Part shown: positions 26,352 through 35,072 of the stretch, piece by piece
Position numbering within the stretch: position 1 is the stretch's first letter
Layout of the letters: each line of letters starts with the position of its first letter
Origin: Nocardia sp. CNY236
Lineage (GTDB): Bacteria > Actinomycetota > Actinomycetes > Mycobacteriales > Mycobacteriaceae
Reading direction: 5' to 3'
NCBI RefSeq assembly: GCF_000482385.1
Contig: NZ_KI519393.1
Location: forward strand, 90,393 to 154,392
Length of the DNA stretch: 64,000 bases
Position numbers and translations under genes: made by a program
The notes under the pieces: generated by a model
What the model saw: the letters and a program-made list of their open reading frames with translations, nothing else
What the model was told of the DNA's origin: nothing
The model's database searches: none

Positions 26352-27593
26352 ATGGCTTCTGGAGACATCGTCCCGATCGAACTCGGCCTGACCAACGGCG
26401 ACCTCGTCACGCTGTGGGCGCCGCGCTGGCGAGACGGTGATGATGAGTGGGAGGCATTCCTCGGACACGAGGACGTTCTCTACGGTTTCGAGTCCGTCGC
26501 AGAGTTGGCTGCATTCATTCGTACCAGCTCCGACAACGACCTGATCGACCATCCAGCGTGGAAAGTAGTCGCAGGTTTGTCGGCTGCCGAACTCGAGCCG
26601 CAGGAGGATCGAACGTTCGACTTGGTCGCGGTACCCGAGCTGGCCGCGGGCGAGCCGAACGTGGACAGCATCGCCGAGCTGGAGGACACCCTCGGCATGG
26701 TGCGCAATATCGGCGAGGTCTGCGAGCTGGAGTCGGTGACCAAATTCTTCGGCTCCCATCCGGTGCTCGGCGCACTACCGGGCGGGGTGAACGCGTTCGC
26801 CGGTCGCGATGGGCATGATCTGTGGGGGCAGATCGGCTCGGCTATCGCCAGAGGCTGGGACGATGTGTTGGATTCGATCGACTCCGTCGTGCAGACACCA
26901 GATGTGGACGCCGACGCCGTCGCAGTTGCCGAGGCCGAATTGCTGGCTGCGGAGGAGAACGTCGTCGACGCCGACGATGCCGCCGACAGTGACAGCGACG
27001 AGGAGTTCGAACCCGTCGACCTCGACGAAGAAGAAGACGACGACGAATCGTTCTGGCACGAGGTCGGTATCGACCCGGTCAAAATCGTCACCTCCGAGGG
27101 CACCTACTTCACCCTGCGCTGTTATCTGGGTGACGATCCCATCTTCCTGGGCGCCAATGGCTCGATCAGCGTGTTCTCCTCCGAGCGTGCATTGGCCCGC
27201 TACCTCGCCGACGAGCATGCGCACGACCTGGCTCGAGTGAGCACGTTCGCCGACGTGCGGACCGCAGCGACGGACGGCTCACTGCAGGTCGAGGTCACCG
27301 ACGAGAACGTCTATGTTCTGCCCGGCCTGGCCGAGGACTTGGCGCAGGGCCCGGAATCGGTCGACATCGAGCAACTCGACTTGGCTGTCGAGTTGCTCAC
27401 CGACGCGGCAGACTACACCGACAACGATGCCGTCGAGCAAGCGCTGGCGCAGTCCACCCCGCTGGGGTGGTACGTCTCCTATCTACTGAATCCGGACCCG
27501 ACACGGCTGGCGCCGAATCCGCCGTTCACCGCCGAAGCACAGGCCTGGCGCGAGCTGGAAGGCGATCTGGAGTCCCGCCTACACAGGCAGTAG
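26352..27593 (+). CDS. conserved acidic protein of unknown function (Rv3311-like)
   Basis: A 413-residue soluble protein with no known domain that I can name. The N-terminal half contains LVTLWAPRWRDGDDEWEAFLGHEDVLYGFESV and the second half the related-looking GTYFTLRCYLGDDPIFLGANGSISVFSSERALARYLADE, so the protein may be two copies of a small alpha/beta module. Between them lies a strongly acidic linker (EEFEPVDLDEEEDDDE). Position between upp and add matches the conserved hypothetical Rv3311. It starts 33 bases after the Esp-like cassette, without overlap. Confidence 0.8.
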   Translation: MASGDIVPIELGLTNGDLVTLWAPRWRDGDDEWEAFLGHEDVLYGFESVAELAAFIRTSSDNDLIDHPAWKVVAGLSAAELEPQEDRTFDLVAVPELAAGEPNVDSIAELEDTLGMVRNIGEVCELESVTKFFGSHPVLGALPGGVNAFAGRDGHDLWGQIGSAIARGWDDVLDSIDSVVQTPDVDADAVAVAEAELLAAEENVVDADDAADSDSDEEFEPVDLDEEEDDDESFWHEVGIDPVKIVTSEGTYFTLRCYLGDDPIFLGANGSISVFSSERALARYLADEHAHDLARVSTFADVRTAATDGSLQVEVTDENVYVLPGLAEDLAQGPESVDIEQLDLAVELLTDAADYTDNDAVEQALAQSTPLGWYVSYLLNPDPTRLAPNPPFTAEAQAWRELEGDLESRLHRQ

Positions 27594-27625
27594 GCGGATC
27601 GCGGCGCTGCCACCAGTGCGAACCG

Positions 27626-28723
27626 CTATCCGATCAGTACCGCGTATCCGGGCTTGATCACGTCATCGATGATTCGCAGCCGCTCGGGGAACGGGATGAA
27701 CGCCGATTTCATGGCATTGATGGTGAACCGTTCCAGATCGCTCCAGCCATAGCCGAACGTCTCGACCAGTTTGTGCATCTCCCTGCTCATATCGGTGTCG
27801 CCCATCAGCCGGTTGTCGGTGTTGACCGTCACCCGGAAGCGCAGCCGAGCCAGCAGATCGAACGGATGCTTGTCCAGCGACGGCACGGTGCCGGTCTGCA
27901 CATTCGACGATGGGCACAATTCCAGCGGAATACGCATGTCGCGCACGTAGCTGGCGACCAACCCGAGTCGAGCGTCCTCGATCGCGCCGGGCGCGCTGAT
28001 GTCGTCGGTGATCCGCACGCCGTGGCCGAGCCGGTCACAGCCACAGAACGCCAGCGCCTCGTGAATGGATGGCAGGCCGAAGGCTTCTCCTGCGTGGATG
28101 GTGAAGTGCGCACTGTTGGCCCGCATGTATTCGAACGCATCCAGATGCCGGCTCGGCGGAAAACCGGCCTCGGCGCCGGCGATGTCGAAGCCGCCAACGC
28201 CACGATCCCGGAAGCGCACCGCCAATTCGGCGATCTCGCGAGAGCGCGCCGCATGCCGCATGGCGGTGAGCAAGCAGGTCACCGCGATCGTGATGCCCTG
28301 CTCGGCGGCGATCGCCGTACCTGCGCGGAAACCGGCGAGAGTGTGTTCGACCACCTCGTCGAGAGTGAGCCCCTGCTCCAAATGTTGCTCGGGAGCGAAA
28401 CGCACTTCCGCGTACACGACCCCGTCGGCAGCGAGATCTTCCACGCATTCGCGCGCCACCCGATGCAGGCCCTCCGGAGTCTGCATGACGGCGACGGTAT
28501 GGACGAACGTCTCCAGATACCTTTCCAGGGACCCACTATTGGCCGCCTCTCGAAACCATTCCGCCAATGACGCTTCGTCGGCGGCGGGTAGGTCGGCGTA
28601 GCCGCAGTGGGCGGCGAGCTCGAGCACCGTCGCGGGCCGCAGACCACCATCGAGGTGATCGTGTAGTAGGGCTTTCGGCGCCTGGCGGATCGAGGCGAGA
28701 GTCAGAGGCATCGGTCCAGTCAT
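27626..28723 (-). CDS. add: adenosine deaminase
   Basis: A 365-residue zinc enzyme converting adenosine and deoxyadenosine to inosine forms. Metal and active-site segments: [12 protein letters not shown] (HxH), [10 protein letters not shown] with His and Glu, RLGHGVRI, and [14 protein letters not shown] containing the catalytic Asp. All are as expected for mycobacterial ADA. Start 28723 gives [17 protein letters not shown], usual for the family; no strong ribosome binding site is visible. It is downstream of deoA on the same strand, with a hairpin in the gap. Confidence 0.96.
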   Translation of the reverse strand: MTGPMPLTLASIRQAPKALLHDHLDGGLRPATVLELAAHCGYADLPAADEASLAEWFREAANSGSLERYLETFVHTVAVMQTPEGLHRVARECVEDLAADGVVYAEVRFAPEQHLEQGLTLDEVVEHTLAGFRAGTAIAAEQGITIAVTCLLTAMRHAARSREIAELAVRFRDRGVGGFDIAGAEAGFPPSRHLDAFEYMRANSAHFTIHAGEAFGLPSIHEALAFCGCDRLGHGVRITDDISAPGAIEDARLGLVASYVRDMRIPLELCPSSNVQTGTVPSLDKHPFDLLARLRFRVTVNTDNRLMGDTDMSREMHKLVETFGYGWSDLERFTINAMKSAFIPFPERLRIIDDVIKPGYAVLIG

Positions 28724-28807
28724 GTATCGAAGGTAACCGCAGAACGCCGAATCGGCAGCCGACTCCCCGCGTGGCGGCCATCTCGTTGTCGGCCGGATGC
28801 GTGCCAC

Positions 28808-28826
28808 CCCGGGCGAGACGCCCGGG
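28808..28826 (-). terminator. hairpin just behind deoA
   Basis: CCCGGGCG and CGCCCGGG form an 8-bp perfect stem with a 3-base loop, ending 14 bases beyond the deoA stop codon and about 85 bases before the add start. A GC-only stem without a T-run is common for terminators or attenuators of high-GC actinomycetes. It may lower read-through from cdd-deoA into add. Confidence 0.55.
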
Positions 28827-28839
28827 TGATCACAGCGGA

Positions 28840-30144
28840 TCAGGGGGCGATGCGACCGAGAATCGGACGCGGCCGAGAAGCGACCGGGGAGGCTGCCGGC
28901 GGCACAGCCGTCACGGTAACAGCATCGCGCAGCGCCGCAGCCGCAGCCACGAAGGCCCCTGGCGTATCGGTATGCATGGTGAACAGCACTTGCCCGCTAC
29001 GCAGGCGATCCCCTGGCTTGGCATGCATCACCACGCCCGCGCCGAACTGCACCGGGTCGCCTTGGCGCGCACGGCCGGCGCCCAGGCGCCAGGCGGCGAC
29101 CCCTACGCCCATGGCATCCAGCCTGCTCAGCACACCGTCCGCGGAGGCCCGAATCGTCTCGCGATGTGTCGCGACCGGTAGCGGCGCGTCCGGGTCGCCA
29201 CCCTGGGCGCGAACCATCGCGCGCCAACGATCCATCGCCCGACCATCCGCCAGCGCATCGGCGGGGTCGACCTCGAGCCCGGCCAGCGCCACCATCTCAC
29301 GGGCCAGGGCAAGGGTCAGTTCCACGACGTCGGACGGTCCGCCGCCCGCGAGTACTTCCGTAGCTTCCGCGACTTCCAGCGCGTTGCCCGCGGTGCAGCC
29401 CAGCGGGGTGTCCATCGCGGTGAGCAGCGCTACTGTCCGGACGCCCGCGTCGACACCGAGTTCCACCATCGTGGTGGCCAATTCCTGCGCCTCGTCGAGT
29501 GTCTTCATGAAGGCGCCGGCACCGACCTTGACATCGAGCAGTAGCGCCGCCGTGCCTTCGGCGATCTTCTTGCTCATGATCGAACTGGCGATCAGCGGGA
29601 TCGATTCGACCGTGCCGGTGACGTCCCGCAGGGCATACAGCCGACGATCCGCGGGCGCGAGATCGGCGCTGGCCGCGCAGACCAGGGCACCGATATCGGG
29701 ATCGGACAAGATGGCGCGCATGCGCGCGGGCGACAGCTCTGCGCGCCAGCCCGCAACAGCCTCCAACTTGTCCAAGGTTCCGCCGGTGTATCCGAGCCCA
29801 CGCCCGGATACCTGTGGTACCGCCGCACCGCAGGCGGCGACCAGCGGCGCCAATGGCAGGGTGATCTTGTCGCCCACCCCGCCGGTCGAATGCTTGTCCA
29901 CGGTCGGTCGGGGCAGATCGGTCAGGTCCATCTTTTGCCCGGATGAAATCATGGCGGCAGTCCACCGCGCCGTTTCTCGCCGCGTCATTCCACGCCATAC
30001 GATCGCCATGGCCAGCGCAGACATCTGCTCGTCGGCTACCGAGCCCCGAGTGAATCCGCCGATCACCCAGTCGATCTGCGCCTCGGACAGTTCCCCACCG
30101 TCACGTTTGGTCCTGATGATCGAAACCGCGTCGCATGCCGTCAC
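28840..30144 (-). CDS. deoA: thymidine phosphorylase
   Basis: A 434-residue pyrimidine nucleoside phosphorylase. Conserved pieces: [21 protein letters not shown], the phosphate/nucleoside segment [42 protein letters not shown] with the thymine-contact residues, and the C-terminal domain with [16 protein letters not shown]. It releases 2-deoxyribose-1-phosphate from thymidine. GTG 30144 is the likely start. Only 24 bases separate it from cdd upstream, so the two are co-transcribed. Confidence 0.96.
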   Translation of the reverse strand: MTACDAVSIIRTKRDGGELSEAQIDWVIGGFTRGSVADEQMSALAMAIVWRGMTRRETARWTAAMISSGQKMDLTDLPRPTVDKHSTGGVGDKITLPLAPLVAACGAAVPQVSGRGLGYTGGTLDKLEAVAGWRAELSPARMRAILSDPDIGALVCAASADLAPADRRLYALRDVTGTVESIPLIASSIMSKKIAEGTAALLLDVKVGAGAFMKTLDEAQELATTMVELGVDAGVRTVALLTAMDTPLGCTAGNALEVAEATEVLAGGGPSDVVELTLALAREMVALAGLEVDPADALADGRAMDRWRAMVRAQGGDPDAPLPVATHRETIRASADGVLSRLDAMGVGVAAWRLGAGRARQGDPVQFGAGVVMHAKPGDRLRSGQVLFTMHTDTPGAFVAAAAALRDAVTVTAVPPAASPVASRPRPILGRIAP

Positions 30145-30168
30145 AGTCGACAGTATGCCCAGCGGAGC

Positions 30169-30594
30169 TCACCGCGGTGTCCGGTTGCGTGCGGAGTCGG
30201 GCTTTTGTCCAGCACACAGGTCGTCGGGGCCGAAGGCCTCGGGGAGAAGCCGACGCAAGGGTGCCGCTCCACCTGGGCGATCGACCAAGAGGTTCCCTCC
30301 ACCGTGCTCGTAGAGCACTTGCCGACACCGACCACACGGCAGCAGGATTGCACCGCGAGAATCGACCACCGACACGGCCACCAGTCGCCCGCCACCGCCG
30401 GCGACGACGTTGCCGACCAGGACGCATTCGGCGCACAGACCCAAGCCGTAAGAGACATTCTCCACATTGCACCCGACCACCACCCGATCGCCCGTGAGGC
30501 CCGCGGCACCGACCGGAAACCGGGAGTAGGGCGCGTAGGCGTTGCGCATGACTGCGCGGGCCTCGGCACGAAGCGCCCCCCAATCGATGTCCAT
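30169..30594 (-). CDS. cdd: cytidine deaminase
   Basis: A 141-residue tetrameric-type cytidine deaminase. It shows APYSRFPVGAAGL, the substrate loop GCNVENVSYGLGLCAECVL with the catalytic Glu and zinc Cys, and PCGRCRQVLYE with the other two zinc cysteines. ATG 30594 is chosen because GGGGAGG lies at the right distance; a longer frame begins ten codons earlier. The C-terminal tail (about CAGQKPDSARNRTPR) is a little longer than usual. It is the first gene of a cdd-deoA unit. Confidence 0.96.
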   Translation of the reverse strand: MDIDWGALRAEARAVMRNAYAPYSRFPVGAAGLTGDRVVVGCNVENVSYGLGLCAECVLVGNVVAGGGGRLVAVSVVDSRGAILLPCGRCRQVLYEHGGGNLLVDRPGGAAPLRRLLPEAFGPDDLCAGQKPDSARNRTPR

Positions 30595-31165
30595 GACGGC
30601 CTCCCCTTCCACAGGTTTGGACAACCCTCGCTGTTCCTCGCGAGTCTAGGCGTCCACCGGCCCCATCGACGGCGGCCGTGCCGCGAGGAGACAATCCGCC
30701 TTTGCTGCTATTACCGGCTGGTAACTTGACTATTGGCGAATGAGACATTCTCCACATTGCAACGGATCACAATTCACCCGTCGACACCGTGAGTCGCGAC
30801 ACCGAGCCGAAACTGCCCAGCGGATATATAGAGAATGTAAATCAATCGAAATACCTTGTTGAGCAGCATATTTCAGTTGCTACTCGACGAAGGGTCGCCT
30901 TTGCGGCCCACCCGAACCACACTGTCCGACGCGTGCGACGAAAGCTCACAGAGTTCGGGAAAGGTAAACCTAACTCCAGTCGTTGTCGCGTAATGCACGG
31001 CACACTGAATTAGTTCCGCGATTGCGAGGGGATTAGAGTCCTGAACAGATCGGTTCAGGTTCCCTGCGACGGGCAAGAGTGCAGCCACCTGGGCATTCAG
31101 CCCCCATGCAGCCGGCGTCGGACCTGGGACCGGGTCCATCAACGACGTTGGAGGCACCGCACTCT
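30595..31165. promoter_or_regulatory. divergent cdd/sdhC intergenic region
   Basis: A 571-bp gap, AT-richer than its surroundings around 30820-30900, that must hold promoters for cdd (minus) and sdhCDAB (plus). Seen in it: an inverted repeat TTACC-GGCT-GGTAA at 30711-30724, a TTGACT at 30726, a 20-base exact copy of a cdd coding segment at 30742-30761, and AGGTAAACCTAAC at 30962-30974, which partly matches DtxR/IdeR boxes. No convincing gene is present; the short frame 30789-31013 has neither typical codon use nor a ribosome site. Confidence 0.55.
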
Positions 31166-31564
31166 ATGACCACGATTGAAGCTCCGGCTCAGCCGAAGCG
31201 AAAGACGCTGTACCGAGGCGACCCCGGAATGTGGTCGTGGGCACTGCACCGGATCACCGGTGTCACCATCTTCTTCTTCCTCTTCGTCCACGTACTGGAC
31301 ACCGCATTGGTGCGGGTGAGTCCCGATGTCTACGACCAATCGATCGAGGCCTACAAAACCCCCATCGTCGGATTGATGGAGATGGGCTTGGTCGTGGCCG
31401 TGTTGTTCCACGCCCTCAACGGTGTGCGCGTGATCCTGGTGGACTTCTGGTCCAAGGGCCCGAAGTATCAGCGTGTGATGCTCTGGGTCGTCCTCGGAGC
31501 CTTCTTGCTGCTGGCCGTTCCCTCCATCGGGCGCCAATTCTTCTACCTGTTCACGGAGCACTGA
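31166..31564 (+). CDS. sdhC: succinate dehydrogenase cytochrome b556 subunit
   Basis: A 132-residue membrane anchor. After a short soluble start, TLYRGDPGMWSWALHRITGV is the SdhC signature whose Arg/Ser/His contact quinone and haem; IFFFLFVHVLDTALV is the first helix with the haem-ligand-type His, LMEMGLVVAVLFHALNGVRVILVDF the second (with LFHALNGVR motif) and VMLWVVLGAFLLLAVPSI the third. First gene of sdhCDAB. GGAGG lies 11 bases before ATG 31166, a rather long spacing. Confidence 0.94.
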   Translation: MTTIEAPAQPKRKTLYRGDPGMWSWALHRITGVTIFFFLFVHVLDTALVRVSPDVYDQSIEAYKTPIVGLMEMGLVVAVLFHALNGVRVILVDFWSKGPKYQRVMLWVVLGAFLLLAVPSIGRQFFYLFTEH

Positions 31565-31566
31565 CC

Positions 31567-31998
31567 ATGAGCGCACCTGTTCTCGGCAAGTCCTACGACC
31601 GCCCTGCCAGCCTGGATCTGCCCCGCTCTCCCCGCGCGCGTTCGAGCAACAACTTCGAGAAATACGCCTGGCTGTTCATGCGGTTTTCCGGCCTGCTGTT
31701 GATCGTCCTGGTGATCGGCCACATGGCGATCATGCTGCTGATCGATGGCGGCGTGAAGCGGCTCAACTTCGCCTTCGTCGCCGGCCGCTGGTCCAGCCCT
31801 TTCTGGCAGGTCTGGGACCTGGCCATGCTGTGGCTCGCGCAACTGCACGGCGGCAACGGTCTGCGCACCGTGATCGCGGACTACTCCCGCAAGGACTCGA
31901 CCCGGTTCTGGCTCAACACGCTGTTGGCCGTTTCGATGATCCTGATCATGAGCGTGGGCACCTACGTCATCTTCACTTTCGACCCCAACATCAGTTAG
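31567..31998 (+). CDS. sdhD: succinate dehydrogenase membrane anchor subunit
   Basis: A 143-residue partner anchor. A soluble N-terminus (RSPRARSSNNFEKYAWLFMRFSG) leads into three helices: LLLIVLVIGHMAIMLLI (with His), FWQVWDLAMLWLAQLHGGNGLR and LLAVSMILIMSVGTYVIFTF. The LHGGNGLR stretch is the counterpart of LFHALNGVR in SdhC. Only two bases separate it from sdhC, and it is 16 bases before sdhA. Confidence 0.94.
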   Translation: MSAPVLGKSYDRPASLDLPRSPRARSSNNFEKYAWLFMRFSGLLLIVLVIGHMAIMLLIDGGVKRLNFAFVAGRWSSPFWQVWDLAMLWLAQLHGGNGLRTVIADYSRKDSTRFWLNTLLAVSMILIMSVGTYVIFTFDPNIS

Positions 31999-32014
31999 GA
32001 ACAGGCCCCCTCGC

Positions 32015-33829
32015 ATGAGTGAGCGCAGCGAACCAACCACCGGGACCGGTGAACCTCGCCCCATCCAGGAGCACCGCTACGACGTCGTGATCGTCGGCGC
32101 GGGCGGCGCAGGTATGCGCGCCGCGATCGAGGCCGGCCCCCGTGCCCGGACGGCCGTGCTGACCAAGCTGTACCCCACCCGCAGTCACACCGGCGCCGCC
32201 CAGGGCGGCATGTGCGCCGCGCTGGCGAACGTCGAAGAGGACAACTGGGAGTGGCACACGTTCGACACCGTCAAAGGCGGTGACTATCTCGTCGACCAAG
32301 ACGCCGCGGAGATCATGGCCAAGGAAGCCATCGACGCGGTACTCGACCTGGAGAAGATGGGGTTGCCGTTCAACCGCACCCCCGAAGGCAAAATCGACCA
32401 GCGTCGTTTCGGTGGCCACACCCGCGACCACGGCAAAGCCCCGGTGCGCCGCGCGTGTTACGCAGCCGACCGTACCGGTCACATGATCCTGCAGACGCTG
32501 TATCAGAACTGCGTCAAGCACGACGTCGAATTCTTCAACGAGTTCTACGTGTTGGACCTGGTGCTCACCGACACCGACCGCGGCCCGGTCGCGACCGGCG
32601 TGGTCGCCTACGAACTGGCCACCGGCGAGCTGCACGTCTTCCACGCCAAGTCGATCGTGTTCGCGACCGGCGGTTCGGGTCGGATGTACAAGACCACCTC
32701 GAACGCGCACACCTTGACCGGCGACGGTATGGCGATCGTGTTCCGCAAAGGCCTTCCGCTGGAAGACATGGAATTCCACCAGTTCCACCCGACAGGTCTG
32801 GCCGGACTGGGCATTCTGATCTCCGAGGCGGTCCGCGGCGAGGGCGGCATCTTGCGCAATGCCGACGGTGAGCGCTTCATGGAGCGCTACGCCCCCACCA
32901 TCAAAGACCTCGCCCCGCGCGACATCGTCGCGCGCTCGATGGTGCTGGAGGTACTGGAAGGCCGCGGAGCGGGGCCGAACAAGGATTACGTCTACATCGA
33001 CGTGACTCACCTCGGCGAGGACGTGCTCGAAGAGAAGCTGCCCGACATCACCGAATTCTCCCGTACCTACCTCGGCGTGGACCCGGTGAAGGAACTCGTG
33101 CCGGTGTTCCCGACCTGCCACTACGTGATGGGCGGCATCCCGACTCGCATCCGCGGCGAGGTGCTACGCAACAACACCGATGTCGTCCCGGGCTTGTACG
33201 CCGCCGGCGAGTGTGCCTGCGTGTCGGTGCACGGCGCCAACCGTCTGGGCACCAACTCGTTGCTGGACATCAACGTGTTCGGGCGACGCGCAGGGATCGC
33301 CGCCGCCGAATACGCCCAGCGCAGCGAATTCGTCGAGATGCCGGAAGACCCGGCGCGCATGGTGCAGACGTGGCTGACCCAGCTGCTGAACGACCACGGC
33401 GACGAACGAGTCGCCGACCTGCGCACCGAGCTACAGCGCTCGATGGACAACAATGCCTCGGTATTCCGTACCGAAGACACCCTGAAACAGGCGCTCACCG
33501 ACATCCACGCACTCAAGGAGCGCTACACACGAATCGCCGTGCAGGACAAGGGCAAACGCTACAACAGCGACCTGTTGGAGGCCGTCGAACTCGGCTTCCT
33601 TCTCGAACTGGCCGAAGTCACCGTGGTCGGCGCGCTCAACCGCAAGGAATCGCGCGGCGGTCATGCTCGCGAGGACTACCCCGAACGCGATGACGTGAAC
33701 TTCATGCGCCACACCATGGCCTACAAGCACATCGAAGCGGATGCTCCTGCCGAACTCCTCTCCGAGATCCGCCTGGACTTCAAGCCCGTGGTGCAGACCC
33801 GATACGAGCCGATGGAGCGCAAGTACTGA
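32015..33829 (+). CDS. sdhA: succinate dehydrogenase flavoprotein subunit
   Basis: A 604-residue FAD subunit oxidising succinate to fumarate. FAD motif VVIVGAGGAGMRA (about residues 24-36); SHTGAAQGG (57-65) with the histidine that bonds FAD covalently; active-site HQFHPTGL; GHTRDHGKAPVRRACYAADRTGH; and GANRLGTNSLLDINVFGRRAG. The C-terminal domain ends with HTMAYKHIEADAPAELL. Its stop overlaps the sdhB start by one base (TGATG). A start at 32015 fits; the first 18 residues are probably disordered. Confidence 0.97.
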   Translation: MSERSEPTTGTGEPRPIQEHRYDVVIVGAGGAGMRAAIEAGPRARTAVLTKLYPTRSHTGAAQGGMCAALANVEEDNWEWHTFDTVKGGDYLVDQDAAEIMAKEAIDAVLDLEKMGLPFNRTPEGKIDQRRFGGHTRDHGKAPVRRACYAADRTGHMILQTLYQNCVKHDVEFFNEFYVLDLVLTDTDRGPVATGVVAYELATGELHVFHAKSIVFATGGSGRMYKTTSNAHTLTGDGMAIVFRKGLPLEDMEFHQFHPTGLAGLGILISEAVRGEGGILRNADGERFMERYAPTIKDLAPRDIVARSMVLEVLEGRGAGPNKDYVYIDVTHLGEDVLEEKLPDITEFSRTYLGVDPVKELVPVFPTCHYVMGGIPTRIRGEVLRNNTDVVPGLYAAGECACVSVHGANRLGTNSLLDINVFGRRAGIAAAEYAQRSEFVEMPEDPARMVQTWLTQLLNDHGDERVADLRTELQRSMDNNASVFRTEDTLKQALTDIHALKERYTRIAVQDKGKRYNSDLLEAVELGFLLELAEVTVVGALNRKESRGGHAREDYPERDDVNFMRHTMAYKHIEADAPAELLSEIRLDFKPVVQTRYEPMERKY

Positions 33830-34602
33830 TGACCGCAGTTGCCGAAGCACCTTCCGCGCAGACCCCCGCTCCGATCCCCGAGGGCGCGGTGATGATCACT
33901 GTCAAGGTGGCCCGCTTCAACCCGGAGGACGACAAGGGCGCGCACTGGGAGTCCTTTCAGGTCCCGGTTCTACCGACCGACCGTTTCCTGAACGTCTTGA
34001 TCTATATCAAGTCCTATCTCGACGGCACGCTCACCTTCCGTCGGTCCTGCGCGCATGGCGTCTGCGGCTCCGACGCCATGCGCATCAACGGTGTCAACCG
34101 GTTGGCCTGCAAGGTACTGATGAAGGACATGCTGCCCAAGGATGGCAAACCACTGACCGTCAGCGTCGAACCGATCCGCGGCCTGCCCGTGGAAAAGGAT
34201 CTCGTGGTGGACATGGAGCCGTTCTTCGACGCATTCCGCGCCGTCAAGCCCTACCTGATCACCTCGGGCAACGAGCCCACCCGCGAACGCATCCAGAGCC
34301 AAGCCGATCGTGCTCGATTCGACGACACCACCAAGTGCATCCTGTGCGCGTGCTGCACCACCTCGTGCCCGGTGTACTGGAGCGACGGCAGCTATTTCGG
34401 TCCGGCGGCGATCGTGAATGCCCATCGCTTCATCTTCGACAGTCGCGACGAGGCCGCCCGCGAACGCCTCGACATCCTCAACGACGCCGAGGGTGTCTGG
34501 CGCTGTCGCACGACCTTCAACTGCACCGACGCCTGCCCCCGTGGAATCGAAGTCACCAAGGCCATCCAAGAAGTCAAGCGAGCACTGCTTTTCACCCGCT
34601 GA
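33829..34602 (+). CDS. sdhB: succinate dehydrogenase iron-sulfur subunit
   Basis: A 257-residue electron-transfer subunit. The [2Fe-2S] site is RRSCAHGVCGSDAMRING; the C-terminal ferredoxin part has CILCACCTTSCP and, later, CRTTFNCTDACPRGIEVT, which hold the [4Fe-4S] and [3Fe-4S] clusters. The first 25 residues (TAVAEAPSAQTPAPIPEGAV) are an Ala/Pro extension. Coupled to sdhA and followed by a strong hairpin at 34675-34716 that ends the operon. Confidence 0.97.
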   Translation: MTAVAEAPSAQTPAPIPEGAVMITVKVARFNPEDDKGAHWESFQVPVLPTDRFLNVLIYIKSYLDGTLTFRRSCAHGVCGSDAMRINGVNRLACKVLMKDMLPKDGKPLTVSVEPIRGLPVEKDLVVDMEPFFDAFRAVKPYLITSGNEPTRERIQSQADRARFDDTTKCILCACCTTSCPVYWSDGSYFGPAAIVNAHRFIFDSRDEAARERLDILNDAEGVWRCRTTFNCTDACPRGIEVTKAIQEVKRALLFTR

Positions 34603-34674
34603 GCGGCGTGCCGCACCAACACCTCGAGGCCGCCCCTCGACGAGGCCGCCCGCCACGATGTCGGCGGCCCTCAC

Positions 34675-34716
34675 CACGCACCGGTGAACAGGAGCACGCC
34701 TGTTCACCGGTGCGTG
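34675..34716. terminator. bidirectional hairpin terminator between sdhB and the antitoxin gene
   Basis: An 18-bp perfect inverted repeat: CACGCACCGGTGAACAGG at 34675-34692 and CCTGTTCACCGGTGCGTG at 34699-34716, with a 6-base loop. It is 72 bases past the sdhB stop and immediately touches the TAG stop of the convergent antitoxin gene (34717-34719). No T-run follows either arm, usual for actinomycete terminators. Confidence 0.85.
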
Positions 34717-34920
34717 CTATCGCTCGGCGAAAGCAGCCGCAGAGGCGGGGATATCGAACAAGACATCTGCGGCACGGTTCGCCAAATGGTGTAGTTGGCG
34801 TTCGTGCACGACGATTCGACGCAAAGCCTCGTTGATGGTGGTGTCGTTCGTCGACGTACCCATGATGGCCGCGGCTGCGGCAAGCAAATCGTGGTCGAGA
34901 TCGATCCGCACGGATGTCAT
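34717..34920 (-). CDS. VapB-type antitoxin (type II system, DUF2191-like), no partner seen
   Basis: A 67-residue ribbon-helix-helix-like antitoxin. It reads MTSVRIDLDHDLLAAAAAIMG, then STNDTTINEALRRIVVHERQ, the pattern of VapB proteins (strand-helix-helix with TINEALR), and ends in a tail suited to bind a toxin, VLFDIPASAAAFAER. AAGGAGGG sits upstream of ATG 34920. VapC toxins normally follow at once; here the stop abuts a strong terminator and the convergent sdh operon, so no toxin is encoded next to it. It may be an orphan or a remnant. Confidence 0.82.
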   Translation of the reverse strand: MTSVRIDLDHDLLAAAAAIMGTSTNDTTINEALRRIVVHERQLHHLANRAADVLFDIPASAAAFAER

Positions 34921-35072
34921 GCGCCCTCCTTCGTACATTCGCCATCTTGCGTCACGAAGCCCGCTCATGTCCGGCAAATCGAGAACTCGACGAAAGCGGT
35001 CCAACTAGACAATGTGCGCAGCTGGACCTAGCGCGGTTGTCCGCCGCGACCGAACGATGCTTGCATTCACAT

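Noticed and set aside
28826-30313. A 495-residue plus-strand open frame across deoA
   Set aside because: It is the complement of deoA and cdd; Ala/Ser/Pro-rich with no known domain.
30789-31013. A 74-residue plus-strand frame before sdhC
   Set aside because: Low third-position GC, no ribosome site and basic random composition; it lies in the promoter region.
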